Position numbers and translations under genes: made by a program
DNA from: RGIG2945 sp045540355
Lineage (GTDB): Bacteria; Bacillota; Clostridia; Oscillospirales; Acutalibacteraceae
Length of the DNA stretch: 64,000 bases
Direction: 5' to 3'
Assembly (NCBI GenBank): GCA_045540355.1
Contig: JAZQHB010000031.1
Coordinates: 7,395-71,394 of the forward strand
Shown: positions 35,151-44,323 of the stretch, one piece after another
Layout: each line of letters opens with the position of its first letter
How positions within the stretch are numbered: the first letter of the stretch is position 1
Notes under the pieces: generated by a model
The model's input: the letters and a program-made list of their open reading frames with translations, nothing else
Database searches by the model: none
What the model was told of the DNA's origin: nothing

Positions 35151-37133
35151 ATGTCATGTTATATTCCGCAACCTGCATACATCGACCGTATGCCTGTTGA
35201 TATTTCTTTTGTTTTTGAGGACGAAAAGCCTGCAGGTAAGCACGGCTTTCTTAAAGTCGACGGCGAAGCTTTCCGTTTTGAGGACGGCACACTCGGACGC
35301 TTCTGGGGTGTGAACTTCAACGGCGGTGCGTGTTTCCCCGATAAAGATTATGCAAAAAAGGTGGCAACCCGACTTTCACAGGCAGGTTGTAATATTGCGC
35401 GTTTTCATCAGCTTGATGCTGAATGGGATACTCCCAACATCTTTGCTTACACAAAGGGCAGACGAGTCAACACCACCCGTGTTCTTGACGAAAAATCTAT
35501 GGATGCACTCGACTATTTTGTTTATTGCTTAAAAGAAAAGGGTATTTATTGCTACCTTGATATGATGACCTACCGCCATTTCAAATCCGATGACGGTGTT
35601 GTTGACTACGACAAGCTATTTGACAAGGGCGGTGCCTGGTCGATAATCGACCCGATAATGATTGAATTGCAAAAAGAATACTGCGACAATCTCTGGAATC
35701 ATTACAACCCTTACACCAAGCTTCATTATAAAGATGACCCCGTTTTTGTTATGACGGAAATCCTCAACGAGGAAGACCTTTTTGTCGACCACAGAACAAC
35801 TCGTGCAGAACAAATCGGCACTTCTTATTACGAAAACAATTTCCGTGAAATGTTCCGTGATTGGCTCGACGAAAACGGTATTGATTTTGATTGGAAAAAC
35901 TGCGACCTCTATTGCACCGATGATACAATGATACAGTTTAAAATTTATGTTACAAAAAAATATTACCGTGAAATGTCCGATTATATGCGCTCTCTCGGAG
36001 TTAAAATTCCGATTGCGGGTACTAACTGGTTGAGAACAGCCGCAAGCGTTAAAGCCGACGAAGACACCGACTTCCTCGACGGACATCATTACTACTATGA
36101 CTGGAGTTGGGGCAGTGCCGAAAAATCGTGTAAGAGCTTTTCTGTGAACTCCACACCTTTTGTTTTTCCCAACCTCGGCAAACGTACTTTGGCAGGCAAA
36201 CCCTTCTTCGTTTCCGAGTGGGATATGCCGTGGCCCAACGCTTACAGAGCAGAGGGACCGCTTTATTACGCATCTGTCGGTGCATTGCAGAATTGGAGCG
36301 GTTTTGCGATTCATACCTATGCGTACAGTTGCTTCCTTGATAAAATGGATATACTCGGCAGAGAACTTTCAAGCCCCGTTGCAGGTGTGCCTTACAGACA
36401 GGGTGTTTTCACCGTCTGGAATGACCCTGCAAAATTCGGAATGTTCTATCATGCCGCTTTGATTACAAGACGTTGCGACGTATCCCCTGCCAACAAGAAA
36501 ATAGGTGTAAAAACGGACGATTTGTCAACAGTATTGAACGAGCCTTTTAAGACATATCTTGAAAAATCACAGGTAAAAACCTGTTTCGGTGAAGTCGGGG
36601 GTTATGATAAAATTGTTCACGAAACCGAAGTGTCTGATATTGCGGACGAAAACGGAATTATCAGATCGGATAACGGTCAGCTTATGCGTGATATGAACAC
36701 ACAGACCGCATATATCGACACAGACCGCACAAAAGCAATTTACGGTATGCACAACGGTGAACTCAACACAACACTCGACGGATTACAGATTAACTGTAAG
36801 AACGATTTTGCCTGTATCGCACTTTCATCTTTGAGCGATGCACCCATCACAAAAGCCGATAATATGCTTTTGACCACTATCGGCAGAGCAGAAAACACCG
36901 ATGCAAAATTTGACGGCGACAAACTGACGGATATCGGCCACGCACCGATTATCGCAGAGGTAATCGAAGCCGAAATCCGCATTAAAACCGACAGACCCGA
37001 ACTCAAGGTCTGGGGAGTAAATGCAGAGGGCTTCTATGCGGGCAAAATCCCCACAGAATACAAAGACGGCTACCTCTGTTTCACCGTCGGCACCGACAAC
37101 CCCGCTTGCTACTATTTGATTGTAGCTGATTGA
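35151..37133 (+). CDS. Clan GH-A glycoside hydrolase (cellulase-like TIM barrel)
   Basis: 660 residues, no signal peptide. TIM barrel at about 40-400: FWGVNFNGGACFP, NIARFHQLDAEWDTP, acid/base Glu in VMTEILNEEDL, nucleophile candidate in PFFVSEWDMPWP. The C-terminal 250 residues form beta-domains. The family (GH5-like or an uncharacterised GH-A group) cannot be fixed by eye. Ribosome site AAGGGGGAG. It fits the glycan-foraging profile of the window. Confidence 0.75.
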   Translation: MSCYIPQPAYIDRMPVDISFVFEDEKPAGKHGFLKVDGEAFRFEDGTLGRFWGVNFNGGACFPDKDYAKKVATRLSQAGCNIARFHQLDAEWDTPNIFAYTKGRRVNTTRVLDEKSMDALDYFVYCLKEKGIYCYLDMMTYRHFKSDDGVVDYDKLFDKGGAWSIIDPIMIELQKEYCDNLWNHYNPYTKLHYKDDPVFVMTEILNEEDLFVDHRTTRAEQIGTSYYENNFREMFRDWLDENGIDFDWKNCDLYCTDDTMIQFKIYVTKKYYREMSDYMRSLGVKIPIAGTNWLRTAASVKADEDTDFLDGHHYYYDWSWGSAEKSCKSFSVNSTPFVFPNLGKRTLAGKPFFVSEWDMPWPNAYRAEGPLYYASVGALQNWSGFAIHTYAYSCFLDKMDILGRELSSPVAGVPYRQGVFTVWNDPAKFGMFYHAALITRRCDVSPANKKIGVKTDDLSTVLNEPFKTYLEKSQVKTCFGEVGGYDKIVHETEVSDIADENGIIRSDNGQLMRDMNTQTAYIDTDRTKAIYGMHNGELNTTLDGLQINCKNDFACIALSSLSDAPITKADNMLLTTIGRAENTDAKFDGDKLTDIGHAPIIAEVIEAEIRIKTDRPELKVWGVNAEGFYAGKIPTEYKDGYLCFTVGTDNPACYYLIVAD

Positions 37134-37137
37134 CAAA

Positions 37138-37310
37138 TTTAAATGCAAAATGCAAAATGCAAAGTGCAAAATGTCGGGAGGGCAAAGCCCTCACCCAAAT
37201 TTAATGAGTGTAAAGTGTACATTTTTATAATAGGTGTGGACGGAGTCCACCATTAATTCTGCCCTCTGCATTCTGAATTCTGTATTCAGTAAAAATGTTG
37301 GGCAAGATGT
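37138..37310. repeat. Word-arm elements, two hairpin cores
   Basis: AATGCAAAATGCAAAGTGCA words, a GAGGGC AAA GCCCTC hairpin, then a second core (GGTGTGGACGGAGTCCACC) and inverted TCTGCATTCTGAAT words. Confidence 0.6.
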
Positions 37311-37363
37311 AAATATATTTTCGTGCCACAAGAGTACTTAATTGAAGAAAGTTGGGACGAATA

Positions 37364-37391
37364 AAAGAACCGCCGAGGCGGTTCTTTTTAA
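37364..37391. terminator. Bidirectional terminator at the end of the thi operon
   Basis: The same hairpin as the spoIIE terminator (GAACCGCC GAG GCGGTTC with A and T runs), overlapping the stop of the ATPase gene on the minus strand. Confidence 0.85.
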
Positions 37392-38125
37392 TATAGCACA
37401 GAAAGTATTTTTCGTTTGTATTCCAAAAACTCCGTTGTCAGGTTGAAATCATCACGCCGGGGTTTGGGTTCCTTGATTATGATTTCGCCTGTAATTTCTC
37501 CCGGTGAACCCGATAAGATATAGATTCTGTCCGAAATCAAAACAGCTTCATCAATATCGTGGGTTATAAAAAGTGTTGACAGTTGAATCTTCTGCATAAC
37601 ATTAAGATACCACTTATGCATTGAACTCTTTGTGATGGTGTCTAACGCTGAAAAGGGCTCATCTAAAAGAGCAACATCTTTTGAAAACATATATGTCCGC
37701 AAGAGTGCCGCTCGTTGACGCATACCTCCTGAAAGCTGAGCAGGATATTTCTTTTGTGTTCCTTCAAGTCCGAATTGCTCAAACAGCAGAGACACTTGCT
37801 TACGGGCTTCTTTTTTCTTTTCACCTTTCAACAAAAGAGGCAACGCGGCATTATCTTCGATTGTTCTGTAAGGCAACAACAAATCTTTTTGCAGCATATA
37901 GCTTATGTGTCCCGGCTGATTTGTTATATCCTTTCCGTCAAGCAATACCTGACCTTTATCAAGACTTAAAAGACCCGAGATAATATTGAAAAGAGTTGTT
38001 TTACCGCCGCCGCTTACACCGAGTAAGCACACCAGTTCGTTCTGATTAAGTTCAATTGAAATGTCTTTCAGAACCGGATTCCCGTCAAAGCTTTTGCTAA
38101 TATTTTTTACTTCTAACTTTTTCAT
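37388..38125 (-). CDS. thiZ: HMP/thiamine-precursor ABC transporter ATPase
   Basis: 245 residues. Walker A GVSGGGKTTLFN, Q-loop MLQKDLLLPYR, signature LSGGMRQRAALLRT, Walker B DVALLDEPFSALD and H-loop FITHDIDEA. The start at 38123-38125 gives the typical NitT/TauT-type N-terminus (MKKLEVKNISKSF). Last gene of the TPP-riboswitch operon, 1 bp after thiY. Confidence 0.88.
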   Translation of the reverse strand: MKKLEVKNISKSFDGNPVLKDISIELNQNELVCLLGVSGGGKTTLFNIISGLLSLDKGQVLLDGKDITNQPGHISYMLQKDLLLPYRTIEDNAALPLLLKGEKKKEARKQVSLLFEQFGLEGTQKKYPAQLSGGMRQRAALLRTYMFSKDVALLDEPFSALDTITKSSMHKWYLNVMQKIQLSTLFITHDIDEAVLISDRIYILSGSPGEITGEIIIKEPKPRRDDFNLTTEFLEYKRKILSVLY

Positions 38126-38126
38126 A

Positions 38127-39107
38127 TTATTGAAGATAGTCGTTTGTGAAACCGAAATCAGGATTGATTTTTTCTTCAAGAAGATTTTTCTCGTTCAGCC
38201 AATTATAGAAAGCTGCCCAACGGTCAGGGTCAAATTCACCCCATTTTGAAGCATCGGCTATGTATTCAGACGCAAGATATTCCTGACTTGCATACACAAG
38301 CTTGCTGTTTGATTTTAATTCAGGTGCAGAATTCATCAGGATATCTGCGGCATCTTTCGGATTCTCTGTTGCGTAAGTGTATCCTTTTGAAAGAGCCTCA
38401 AGGAAAGCTTTGGCTGTTTCGGGGTTTTCATCAAGCCAGGCATTGTTACCGATAATAATGGGTGTGTAATAATCAAAGACGGGATCTATATCTGCAAATT
38501 CAAAGTAATCTGTTTCAAGACCTGCTGTTTCACAGGCTACACCTGCCCAGGCATAGAAAATCCATATAGCATCTACGGAACCGCTTTTTAAAGCCGATAC
38601 TTCATCGGTTACTGTTGACGGAATCAGCTCGACAAGGTCAAAATTACCTCCGTCAGCTTTCATTACCTCACGGATAGTTTCTTTTTCAACACTCATATCC
38701 CATGTGGCATATTTTTTACCTTCAAGACCTTTGGGTGTATCCATTCCCTCACCTTTGCGTGAAATAATACCCGAAGTGTTGTGTTGAATAACTGCTGCGA
38801 CAGCTGTAACAGGTATTGCATTGTCGCCTACAAAAGCAGGTGCAATGGTATCCTGAAACGAAACACCAAACTGTGCTTTGCCCGAAGCCACTAATGTTTC
38901 TGCACCGTCTTCGGGTGGCTGAACAATCTCAACATTCAGACCGGCTTCTTTAAAATAATTCTTCGCCTGAGCAACAAAAATACCTGTGTGGTTGGTATTC
39001 GGTGTCCAGTCAAGAACGATTGTTATTTTACTCTGCTCTGTTTTGCCGCAAGCCGACAAACAGAAAATAATTGAAACTGACAATAATAATGCTATTATTT
39101 TTTTCAT
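38127..39107 (-). CDS. thiY: HMP-precursor binding lipoprotein (ThiY/NMT1-like)
   Basis: 326 residues. Lipobox LSAC near residue 20, then an NMT1/THI5-type periplasmic-binding fold. The opening strand VLDWTPNTNHTG is the hallmark of ThiY-type proteins, which bind formylaminopyrimidine. Overlaps the permease by ATGA. Control by TPP is expected from the riboswitches upstream. Confidence 0.9.
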   Translation of the reverse strand: MKKIIALLLSVSIIFCLSACGKTEQSKITIVLDWTPNTNHTGIFVAQAKNYFKEAGLNVEIVQPPEDGAETLVASGKAQFGVSFQDTIAPAFVGDNAIPVTAVAAVIQHNTSGIISRKGEGMDTPKGLEGKKYATWDMSVEKETIREVMKADGGNFDLVELIPSTVTDEVSALKSGSVDAIWIFYAWAGVACETAGLETDYFEFADIDPVFDYYTPIIIGNNAWLDENPETAKAFLEALSKGYTYATENPKDAADILMNSAPELKSNSKLVYASQEYLASEYIADASKWGEFDPDRWAAFYNWLNEKNLLEEKINPDFGFTNDYLQ

Positions 39108-39868
39108 AGTTTTTCTCCTTTTTTATTTGTGTTACGGTAAGGCATACATTTTTTCTCCGCAAACCCTACCAATGCCATAAGAGCAAGAGAAATGGCGGAG
39201 ATGAGAAAAATCACGGCAAACATTTTATCAAAAGCAAAAGCTTTTTTTACCCGTGTCATATAAACACCAAGACCGCCAAAGCCTCCGAGCCATTCGCTTA
39301 TAACAGCTCCGACAACGCTGTATGCCGCAGCTATCCTCAATCCCGAAAATAATTGAGGTAAAGCCGAAGGAAATTTAATATAACGGAAAATTTGCAAGCG
39401 ATTTGCACCCATGGAACGCAGTAATCCGATTGCATCCTTATCCGAATTTCTGAATCCGTCAAGAAGTCCGACAGTTACGGGGAAAAAGGTTGATATAACT
39501 ATCAGAACAATCTTCGGGGTCATTTCATAACCGAACCAAAGCACAAGAAGCGGTGCAATTGCAACAGAAGGAATTGTTTGCGTAATTATGAGTAACGGAT
39601 AAAAAGCTTTATATAAAATATCAAATGTATCCATCATTACAGCCACACAAAATCCTACACTTACTCCAAGAAACAAACCGATAAAAGCCTCTTGCAAGGT
39701 GATAACTGAATTTTCCAAAAGCGAAGGAAACTCGCTCACAAAAGCCTGCATTACCTCTATGGGTGACGGAAGCATATAAGAGGGTATCAGTCCTGTTGTG
39801 CAAACCAACTGCCAGATAATCAGTAATACGGCAACGGCAATAACTGACGGATAATTACGCTTCAGCAT
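39104..39868 (-). CDS. thiX: HMP-precursor ABC transporter permease
   Basis: 254 residues, six membrane helices. The ABC permease EAA-type loop reads LRSMGANRLQIFRYIKFPSA. Belongs to the NitT/TauT permease family, as ThiX does. Its ATG lies 14 bp inside the end of the thiamine-binding gene. Confidence 0.9.
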   Translation of the reverse strand: MLKRNYPSVIAVAVLLIIWQLVCTTGLIPSYMLPSPIEVMQAFVSEFPSLLENSVITLQEAFIGLFLGVSVGFCVAVMMDTFDILYKAFYPLLIITQTIPSVAIAPLLVLWFGYEMTPKIVLIVISTFFPVTVGLLDGFRNSDKDAIGLLRSMGANRLQIFRYIKFPSALPQLFSGLRIAAAYSVVGAVISEWLGGFGGLGVYMTRVKKAFAFDKMFAVIFLISAISLALMALVGFAEKKCMPYRNTNKKGEKL

Positions 39869-40157
39869 GTTTTTTTATCTTCTTGTCAATGGTGAGTATT
39901 TCGCCTTCGGGTCTGTAAACAACCTTCACATAAGCAGAAACACTTTCTGCACCTGCTCTTATTGCAATGTGCTGACACTCTTTAACAATTTCCATCAATT
40001 GGTCATAGTTGTCACCCTCAATGGTTGTTTCAAACGGACCTACATGACAGTGTAAGCCACTGCTTTTGATAAATGCGATAACCTCATCCACAATACGGAT
40101 AAGATCATCTTGGTCTTTCGCTGTGGGAAGAACCTGGATTGCGATACTTGCTTTCAT
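39855..40157 (-). CDS. MTH1187/YkoF-type thiamine-binding protein
   Basis: 100 residues, the Thiamine_BP ferredoxin-like fold (ASIAIQVLPTAKDQDDL, VGPFETTIEGD, YRPEGEILTIDKKI). Related proteins bind thiamine or HMP and occur with thiXYZ. Start ATG 40155-40157 after GGAGG. First gene of the operon. Confidence 0.85.
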   Translation of the reverse strand: MKASIAIQVLPTAKDQDDLIRIVDEVIAFIKSSGLHCHVGPFETTIEGDNYDQLMEIVKECQHIAIRAGAESVSAYVKVVYRPEGEILTIDKKIKKHAEA

Positions 40158-40172
40158 AATTTTACCTCCAAA

Positions 40173-40209
40173 ATTAAAAATTGCCTCCACCGAAAAATCG
40201 GCGAAGGCA
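40173..40209 (-). terminator. Attenuator of the promoter-distal TPP riboswitch
   Basis: On the minus strand TGCCTTCGCCG and CGGTGGAGGCA pair around ATTTTT and are followed by a T run, directly before the ribosome site. Confidence 0.75.
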
Positions 40210-40256
40210 TCTTGAGGTACGGATTGTTTACTGCAGATTCACAATGTACTTTAGAT

Positions 40257-40343
40257 ATACTTCCTACGCCGGTATTATCCGGATCAGGTTAGCGGGTCGC
40301 AGGTTTACCTGCCTCTCAGCCATTCAAAAAGGCTCCCCGGAAC
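40257..40343 (-). promoter_or_regulatory. TPP riboswitch 1 (gene-proximal)
   Basis: Read on the minus strand: GGGGAGCC, GGCTGAGAGG, GACCC, ACCTGATC and GGATAATACCGGCGTAGG, the full THI-box consensus. A terminator follows, so TPP should stop transcription before the operon. Confidence 0.95.
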
Positions 40344-40363
40344 TAAAAGTGTGAAATAAAAAT

Positions 40364-40396
40364 CAGGAGACATCTTTATGCCTCCTGTAAAAAATC
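40364..40396 (-). terminator. Attenuator of the upstream TPP riboswitch
   Basis: CAGGAG-G-CAT and ATG-T-CTCCTG pair around AAAG, followed by ATTTTTATTT, between the two riboswitches. Confidence 0.75.
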
Positions 40397-40404
40397 CTCG
40401 TATA

Positions 40405-40495
40405 TGACTTCCTACGGCGGCATTATCCGCATCAGGTTTATAGGGTCGAAGTTAAAAGACTTCCTCTCAGCCTGCCGATACAAGCTCCCCTGTAT
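40405..40495 (-). promoter_or_regulatory. TPP riboswitch 2 (upstream)
   Basis: Second complete THI box on the minus strand: GGGGAGC, GGCTGAGAGG, GACCC, ACCTGATG and GGATAATGCCGCCGTAGG, with helix sequences different from copy 1 but pairing kept. Confidence 0.95.
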
Positions 40496-40652
40496 TTATT
40501 TCATCGAGTATTATATACCAATCTTTATAAAAACACAATAGTTTTTTCAAAAAAACTTTTTATTTCAATCCCGTTCTTTATCAATCGGTTATCCTGTTTT
40601 CTGACATTAACCGACAAAATCTCTGTTTCAACAATTTCATCAAGGTTCCGTA

Positions 40653-40681
40653 TTGTATTTGATTGCTTCAAGTGGTACAAT
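40653..40681 (+). promoter_or_regulatory. Promoter of the GH27 gene
   Basis: TTGTAT, 17-bp spacer, TACAAT, 32 bp before the ATG. Confidence 0.6.
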
Positions 40682-40713
40682 AGCCGTAACGAACATTAAA
40701 GAGGTAGATTTAA

Positions 40714-42024
40714 ATGCATAAAAAATTAGCTCTTACTCCGCCTATGGGTTGGAATAGCTGGGACTGCTACGGTGCTGCGGTAAATGAAGAACAGCTACTT
40801 GCCAATGCAGATTATATGGCAACACACCTTAAGGATTACGGTTGGGAATATATCGTTTGCGACATTCAGTGGTCAGAACCTACTGCGAAAAGTTTTTATT
40901 ACAATTATTTTGCTGAGCTTTGTATGGATGAGTACTCCCGTCTTATTCCGTCGGTCAACCGTTTTCCCTCTTCGTCAGGCGGTAAAGGCTTCAAACCTAT
41001 TGCCGATTACATACATTCTCTCGGCCTTAAATTCGGCATCCATATTATGAGAGGTATTCCGAGACAGGCAGCTCACCGACATACAAAAATAAAATGCGAT
41101 GGAGTTACGGCCAATGATATTGCAAATCCTTCATCAATCTGCCCCTGGAACCCCGATATGTACGGTCTTGTAACAAATAAAAAAGGGGCTCAGGAATATT
41201 ACGACTCTATCTTTGAGCTTTATGCTTCGTGGGGTGTTGATTACATCAAGTGTGATGATATTGCCAACACAGAGATGTATCCGGATAATCCTTATTCTGC
41301 GAGAAAAGAAATCGAAATGATGAGAAAGGCTATTGATAAATGCGGCAGGGATATGGTACTGAGCCTTTCACCCGGTCCTGCTCCCGTGTGGGAACACGAG
41401 CATCTTTCATCTCACGCAAATATGTGGCGGATAACCGGCGATTTCTGGGACGAATGGAGCAAGCTCCACGCTATGTTTGAACATTGTTATGCCTGGCAGG
41501 AATATGTTCAACCGGGTGCCTGGCCCGATTGCGATATGCTCCCACTCGGCAGGATTCAGATTACCGAAGAGCTTCCCGAATACAGAAACCGTTACACCCG
41601 ATTAAGCCACGATGAACAGATTACAATGATGACCCTTTGGGGCATCTTCCGTTCTCCGCTTATGATAGGTGGTGAAATGCGTGAAAACGATGAGTTTACA
41701 CTCTCACTTCTTCAGAACAGAGAACTTATCGATATGCTCAAAAACTCAAGCGGTGCAAGACAGTTCAAATGCGAAGAAACAGACGGCAAGGGTGAAATCA
41801 TCTGGACATCAAACGGCGAAAACTGCAAATATCTTGCACTGTTCAACACCGACGATAAAGACAGAGAAATCCGTTTTGATATAACCGAAATTTCAATCGG
41901 CGGCGTTAAATACAGCATCCGGGATATGTGGAAGCACGAAGAATATACAGTAACAGAAAAAGACCTCTCCGCAAAAGTACCCTCTCACGGTGCAAGACTT
42001 TTTAAAATTGAGATAAAAAAATAA
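40714..42024 (+). CDS. Alpha-galactosidase, glycoside hydrolase family 27
   Basis: 436 residues, cytoplasmic. Removes terminal alpha-linked galactose (or N-acetylgalactosamine). GH27 signatures: LTPPMGWNSWDCYG, nucleophile Asp in VDYIKCDD, acid/base Asp in ITGDFWDEW, and DCDMLPLG. The C-terminal antiparallel beta domain spans about 330-436. AGAGGT precedes the ATG. Fits digestion of plant raffinose sugars or mucin glycans. Confidence 0.92.
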   Translation: MHKKLALTPPMGWNSWDCYGAAVNEEQLLANADYMATHLKDYGWEYIVCDIQWSEPTAKSFYYNYFAELCMDEYSRLIPSVNRFPSSSGGKGFKPIADYIHSLGLKFGIHIMRGIPRQAAHRHTKIKCDGVTANDIANPSSICPWNPDMYGLVTNKKGAQEYYDSIFELYASWGVDYIKCDDIANTEMYPDNPYSARKEIEMMRKAIDKCGRDMVLSLSPGPAPVWEHEHLSSHANMWRITGDFWDEWSKLHAMFEHCYAWQEYVQPGAWPDCDMLPLGRIQITEELPEYRNRYTRLSHDEQITMMTLWGIFRSPLMIGGEMRENDEFTLSLLQNRELIDMLKNSSGARQFKCEETDGKGEIIWTSNGENCKYLALFNTDDKDREIRFDITEISIGGVKYSIRDMWKHEEYTVTEKDLSAKVPSHGARLFKIEIKK

Positions 42025-42025
42025 G

Positions 42026-42128
42026 CCAATAAACGACCTCACAGAAATTCTTCTGCAAGGTCGTTTATTTTGCACTTACAATGCCGTGACGATTAAAAAA
42101 CCGTCGGAATTTCTCCCGACGGTTTTGA
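42026..42128. terminator. Two terminators between GH27 and nhaC genes
   Basis: 42028-42070: AATAAACGACCT and AGGTCGTTTATT arms. 42096-42128: AAAACCGTCGG and CCGACGGTTTT arms around AATTTCTC, serving the minus-strand transporter gene. Confidence 0.8.
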
Positions 42129-42141
42129 TTTTAGTCTGTGA

Positions 42142-43749
42142 TTATGCGGCTTTCTTTGAAGAAATTTTCTTCATAACAAGAAGTGTGCCGATTGTAAGTA
42201 CTGCACCGATTGCAAGGCAGATAACTGCGTTCTGGACAAAGCCTGCGATTACGAAGCAGACAAAGCTGATTGCTGCAACCGTAATTGCATACGGTAACTG
42301 TGTTGAAACATGGTTAACATGAACACATTCCGCACCTGCTGATGCCATGATTGTTGTATCGCTGATGGGTGAGCAGTGGTCGCCGCAAACCGCACCTGCA
42401 AGACAAGCTGACATACCGATGTAAAGAAGCGGATTGTCAGGTGTAAACATACCTGAAACGATCGGGATAAGAATACCGAATGTGCCCCAGCTTGTACCTG
42501 TTGCAAAAGCAAGAAGACAAGCAACGATGAAGATAACTGCAGGAAGAAGTGACTGAAGGTTCTGTGCAGCTTCACTCTTCATAAGCATTTCAACATAGGA
42601 TGCTGAACCTAAAAGGTCGTTTGAAATGTTCTTGAGTGATGTTGCCATTGTAAGAATTGTGATGGCAGGTACCATTGCCATAAAGCCCTTGGGTACACAT
42701 TCCATAGCTTCCTTGAAAGTAACAAGCTTGCGAGCTATCATATAGAAAACAACAAGAATCAATGCAAGAATGCTGCCCCAGGGAAGACCGACTGTTGCAT
42801 CTGTATTACCGAATGCACCGATAAGGTCATTTGCATAATCTCCGCCGAAGAATCCGCCTACATAAAGAAGACCGAATACGCAGATAACAATGAGAATGAT
42901 AATCGGTAAGAGTAAGTCGATAACGCGGCTTCTCGGATTATCCTGAACCTCTGTTGCTTCAACTCTTTCTTCTGTTGAGAAAAGGTCGCCGTTGTTGATA
43001 GCATTGAGCTCGTGCTTACGCATTGAACCGAAATCAGCCTTTAAGAAGATAATTCCGAGTACGAATACGAAAGTTAAAAGTGAGTAGAAATTGTAAGGAA
43101 TAGCCTTGATGAAAAGCTGAATTCCCGAAAGTCCCGTTCCTTCAGCATAAGAAGCAACAGCTGCTGCCCATGAGCTGATGGGAGCTATCATACATACAGG
43201 TGCCGCAGTAGCATCGATGATGTAGCTTAATTTTGCACGGGAAACTCTGTGAGCATCTGTAACAGGCTTCATAACAGAGCCTACTGTAAGACAGTTGAAA
43301 TAGTCATCAATAAAGATAAGTACGCCGAAAATGAATGTCGCAACCTGGGCACCTATGCGGCTTTTGATGTGAGTTTCAGCCCAACGACCGAACGCTGCAG
43401 ATGCACCCGAACGGTTGATGAGTGCAACGATTATTCCGAGAATTACAAGGAATAAGAAAATACCTGCAGTACCTGATACTGCTTCAATAAGTCCTACGCT
43501 GACAACATTGTCAACTGCCGTTGTGAATGATTTGCCGCTGCCTAAAATCGCACCGACTACGATACCTACGAAAAGTGAAGAATAAACTTCCTTTGTAAGT
43601 AAAGCCAATCCGATAGCAACGATGGGCGGAACCAATGCCCAGAATGTTGCGGTTGTTGTAACACCGCTTACTGTTACGCCGATTGCCATGCCGATAGCCG
43701 CAACAGCAACGATAACAGCAATAATACCGGTAATGCGTTTTGCTTTCAT
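42142..43749 (-). CDS. Na+/H+ antiporter, NhaC family
   Basis: 535 residues, about twelve membrane helices. NhaC-type signatures: IFIDDYFNCLTVGSVMKPVT (conserved DD in the membrane) and GTSWGTFGILIPI followed by GAVCGDHCSPISDTTIMAS. It would exchange Na+ for H+ across the membrane, working with the Na+-pumping decarboxylase. GGGGGTAAATT precedes the ATG. Confidence 0.92.
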   Translation of the reverse strand: MKAKRITGIIAVIVAVAAIGMAIGVTVSGVTTTATFWALVPPIVAIGLALLTKEVYSSLFVGIVVGAILGSGKSFTTAVDNVVSVGLIEAVSGTAGIFLFLVILGIIVALINRSGASAAFGRWAETHIKSRIGAQVATFIFGVLIFIDDYFNCLTVGSVMKPVTDAHRVSRAKLSYIIDATAAPVCMIAPISSWAAAVASYAEGTGLSGIQLFIKAIPYNFYSLLTFVFVLGIIFLKADFGSMRKHELNAINNGDLFSTEERVEATEVQDNPRSRVIDLLLPIIILIVICVFGLLYVGGFFGGDYANDLIGAFGNTDATVGLPWGSILALILVVFYMIARKLVTFKEAMECVPKGFMAMVPAITILTMATSLKNISNDLLGSASYVEMLMKSEAAQNLQSLLPAVIFIVACLLAFATGTSWGTFGILIPIVSGMFTPDNPLLYIGMSACLAGAVCGDHCSPISDTTIMASAGAECVHVNHVSTQLPYAITVAAISFVCFVIAGFVQNAVICLAIGAVLTIGTLLVMKKISSKKAA

Positions 43750-43842
43750 AATTTACCCCCAAAATATTTTTTGTGAAAAAACACACTACAATTTTCTTAT
43801 AAAATCAACAAAAAGTCAAGCTTTTTTTGCTTTTTATCACAA

Positions 43843-43885
43843 TTTGTCCGCAAATTACTTACAACGCGAGTAATTTGCGGACAAA
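43843..43885. repeat. Perfect 17-bp inverted repeat
   Basis: TTTGTCCGCAAATTACT and AGTAATTTGCGGACAAA around a 9-base loop. No T run, so not an obvious terminator; role unknown. Confidence 0.7.
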
Positions 43886-43886
43886 T

Positions 43887-43916
43887 AAAAGGAACCGGTA
43901 ATTCCGATTCCTAAAA
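43887..43916 (-). terminator. Terminator of the MNT/HEPN operon
   Basis: GGAATCGG and CCGGTTCC stem with T-rich tail on the minus strand, a few bases after the HEPN stop codon. Confidence 0.65.
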
Positions 43917-43918
43917 AA

Positions 43919-44323
43919 TTATTTGTCATAAAGTTTTATGAGATATTCTTCAATCAATCCCACCATTTTTTCTGCTTCAGAAAGTTGCATTACAGTTTCG
44001 TCTTTTGATATTACATAAAAATCATCATAGTCACTGTGTGTTCTCACATTGAACTGTATGTCAATAATTCGGGATATTTCAGGGCTCAATATTCCTGTTT
44101 TAATATATCTTTTTCTGAATTCCGAGATTATTCCCGAATGTTTTTTACTGTCAAATTCATCAAAAACAAGCACCGCACGCATTGCATGAAAGACCGCATA
44201 ATAAGAACGATTTGCGGACGATTTAAAACTATCTGACTCCAACAATATCCGCGAATCCTTAATACAATCTTTTGCCGTTTCTAATCTTACTCTGGAAAGT
44301 GCTTTTTTATCATCGTACTGCAA
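43919..44323 (-). CDS. HEPN-domain toxin of an MNT/HEPN pair
   Basis: 134 residues from TTG (44321-44323), nine bases after GGGAGG. UPF0332-type HEPN helical bundle: AKDCIKDSRILL, SANRSYYAVFHAMRAVL, and the C-terminal NVRTHSDYDDFY where family members carry a polar active-site segment. HEPN proteins in such pairs are RNases or targets of AMPylation by the MNT partner. Overlaps the MNT gene by 14 bp. Confidence 0.82.
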   Translation of the reverse strand: MQYDDKKALSRVRLETAKDCIKDSRILLESDSFKSSANRSYYAVFHAMRAVLVFDEFDSKKHSGIISEFRKRYIKTGILSPEISRIIDIQFNVRTHSDYDDFYVISKDETVMQLSEAEKMVGLIEEYLIKLYDK

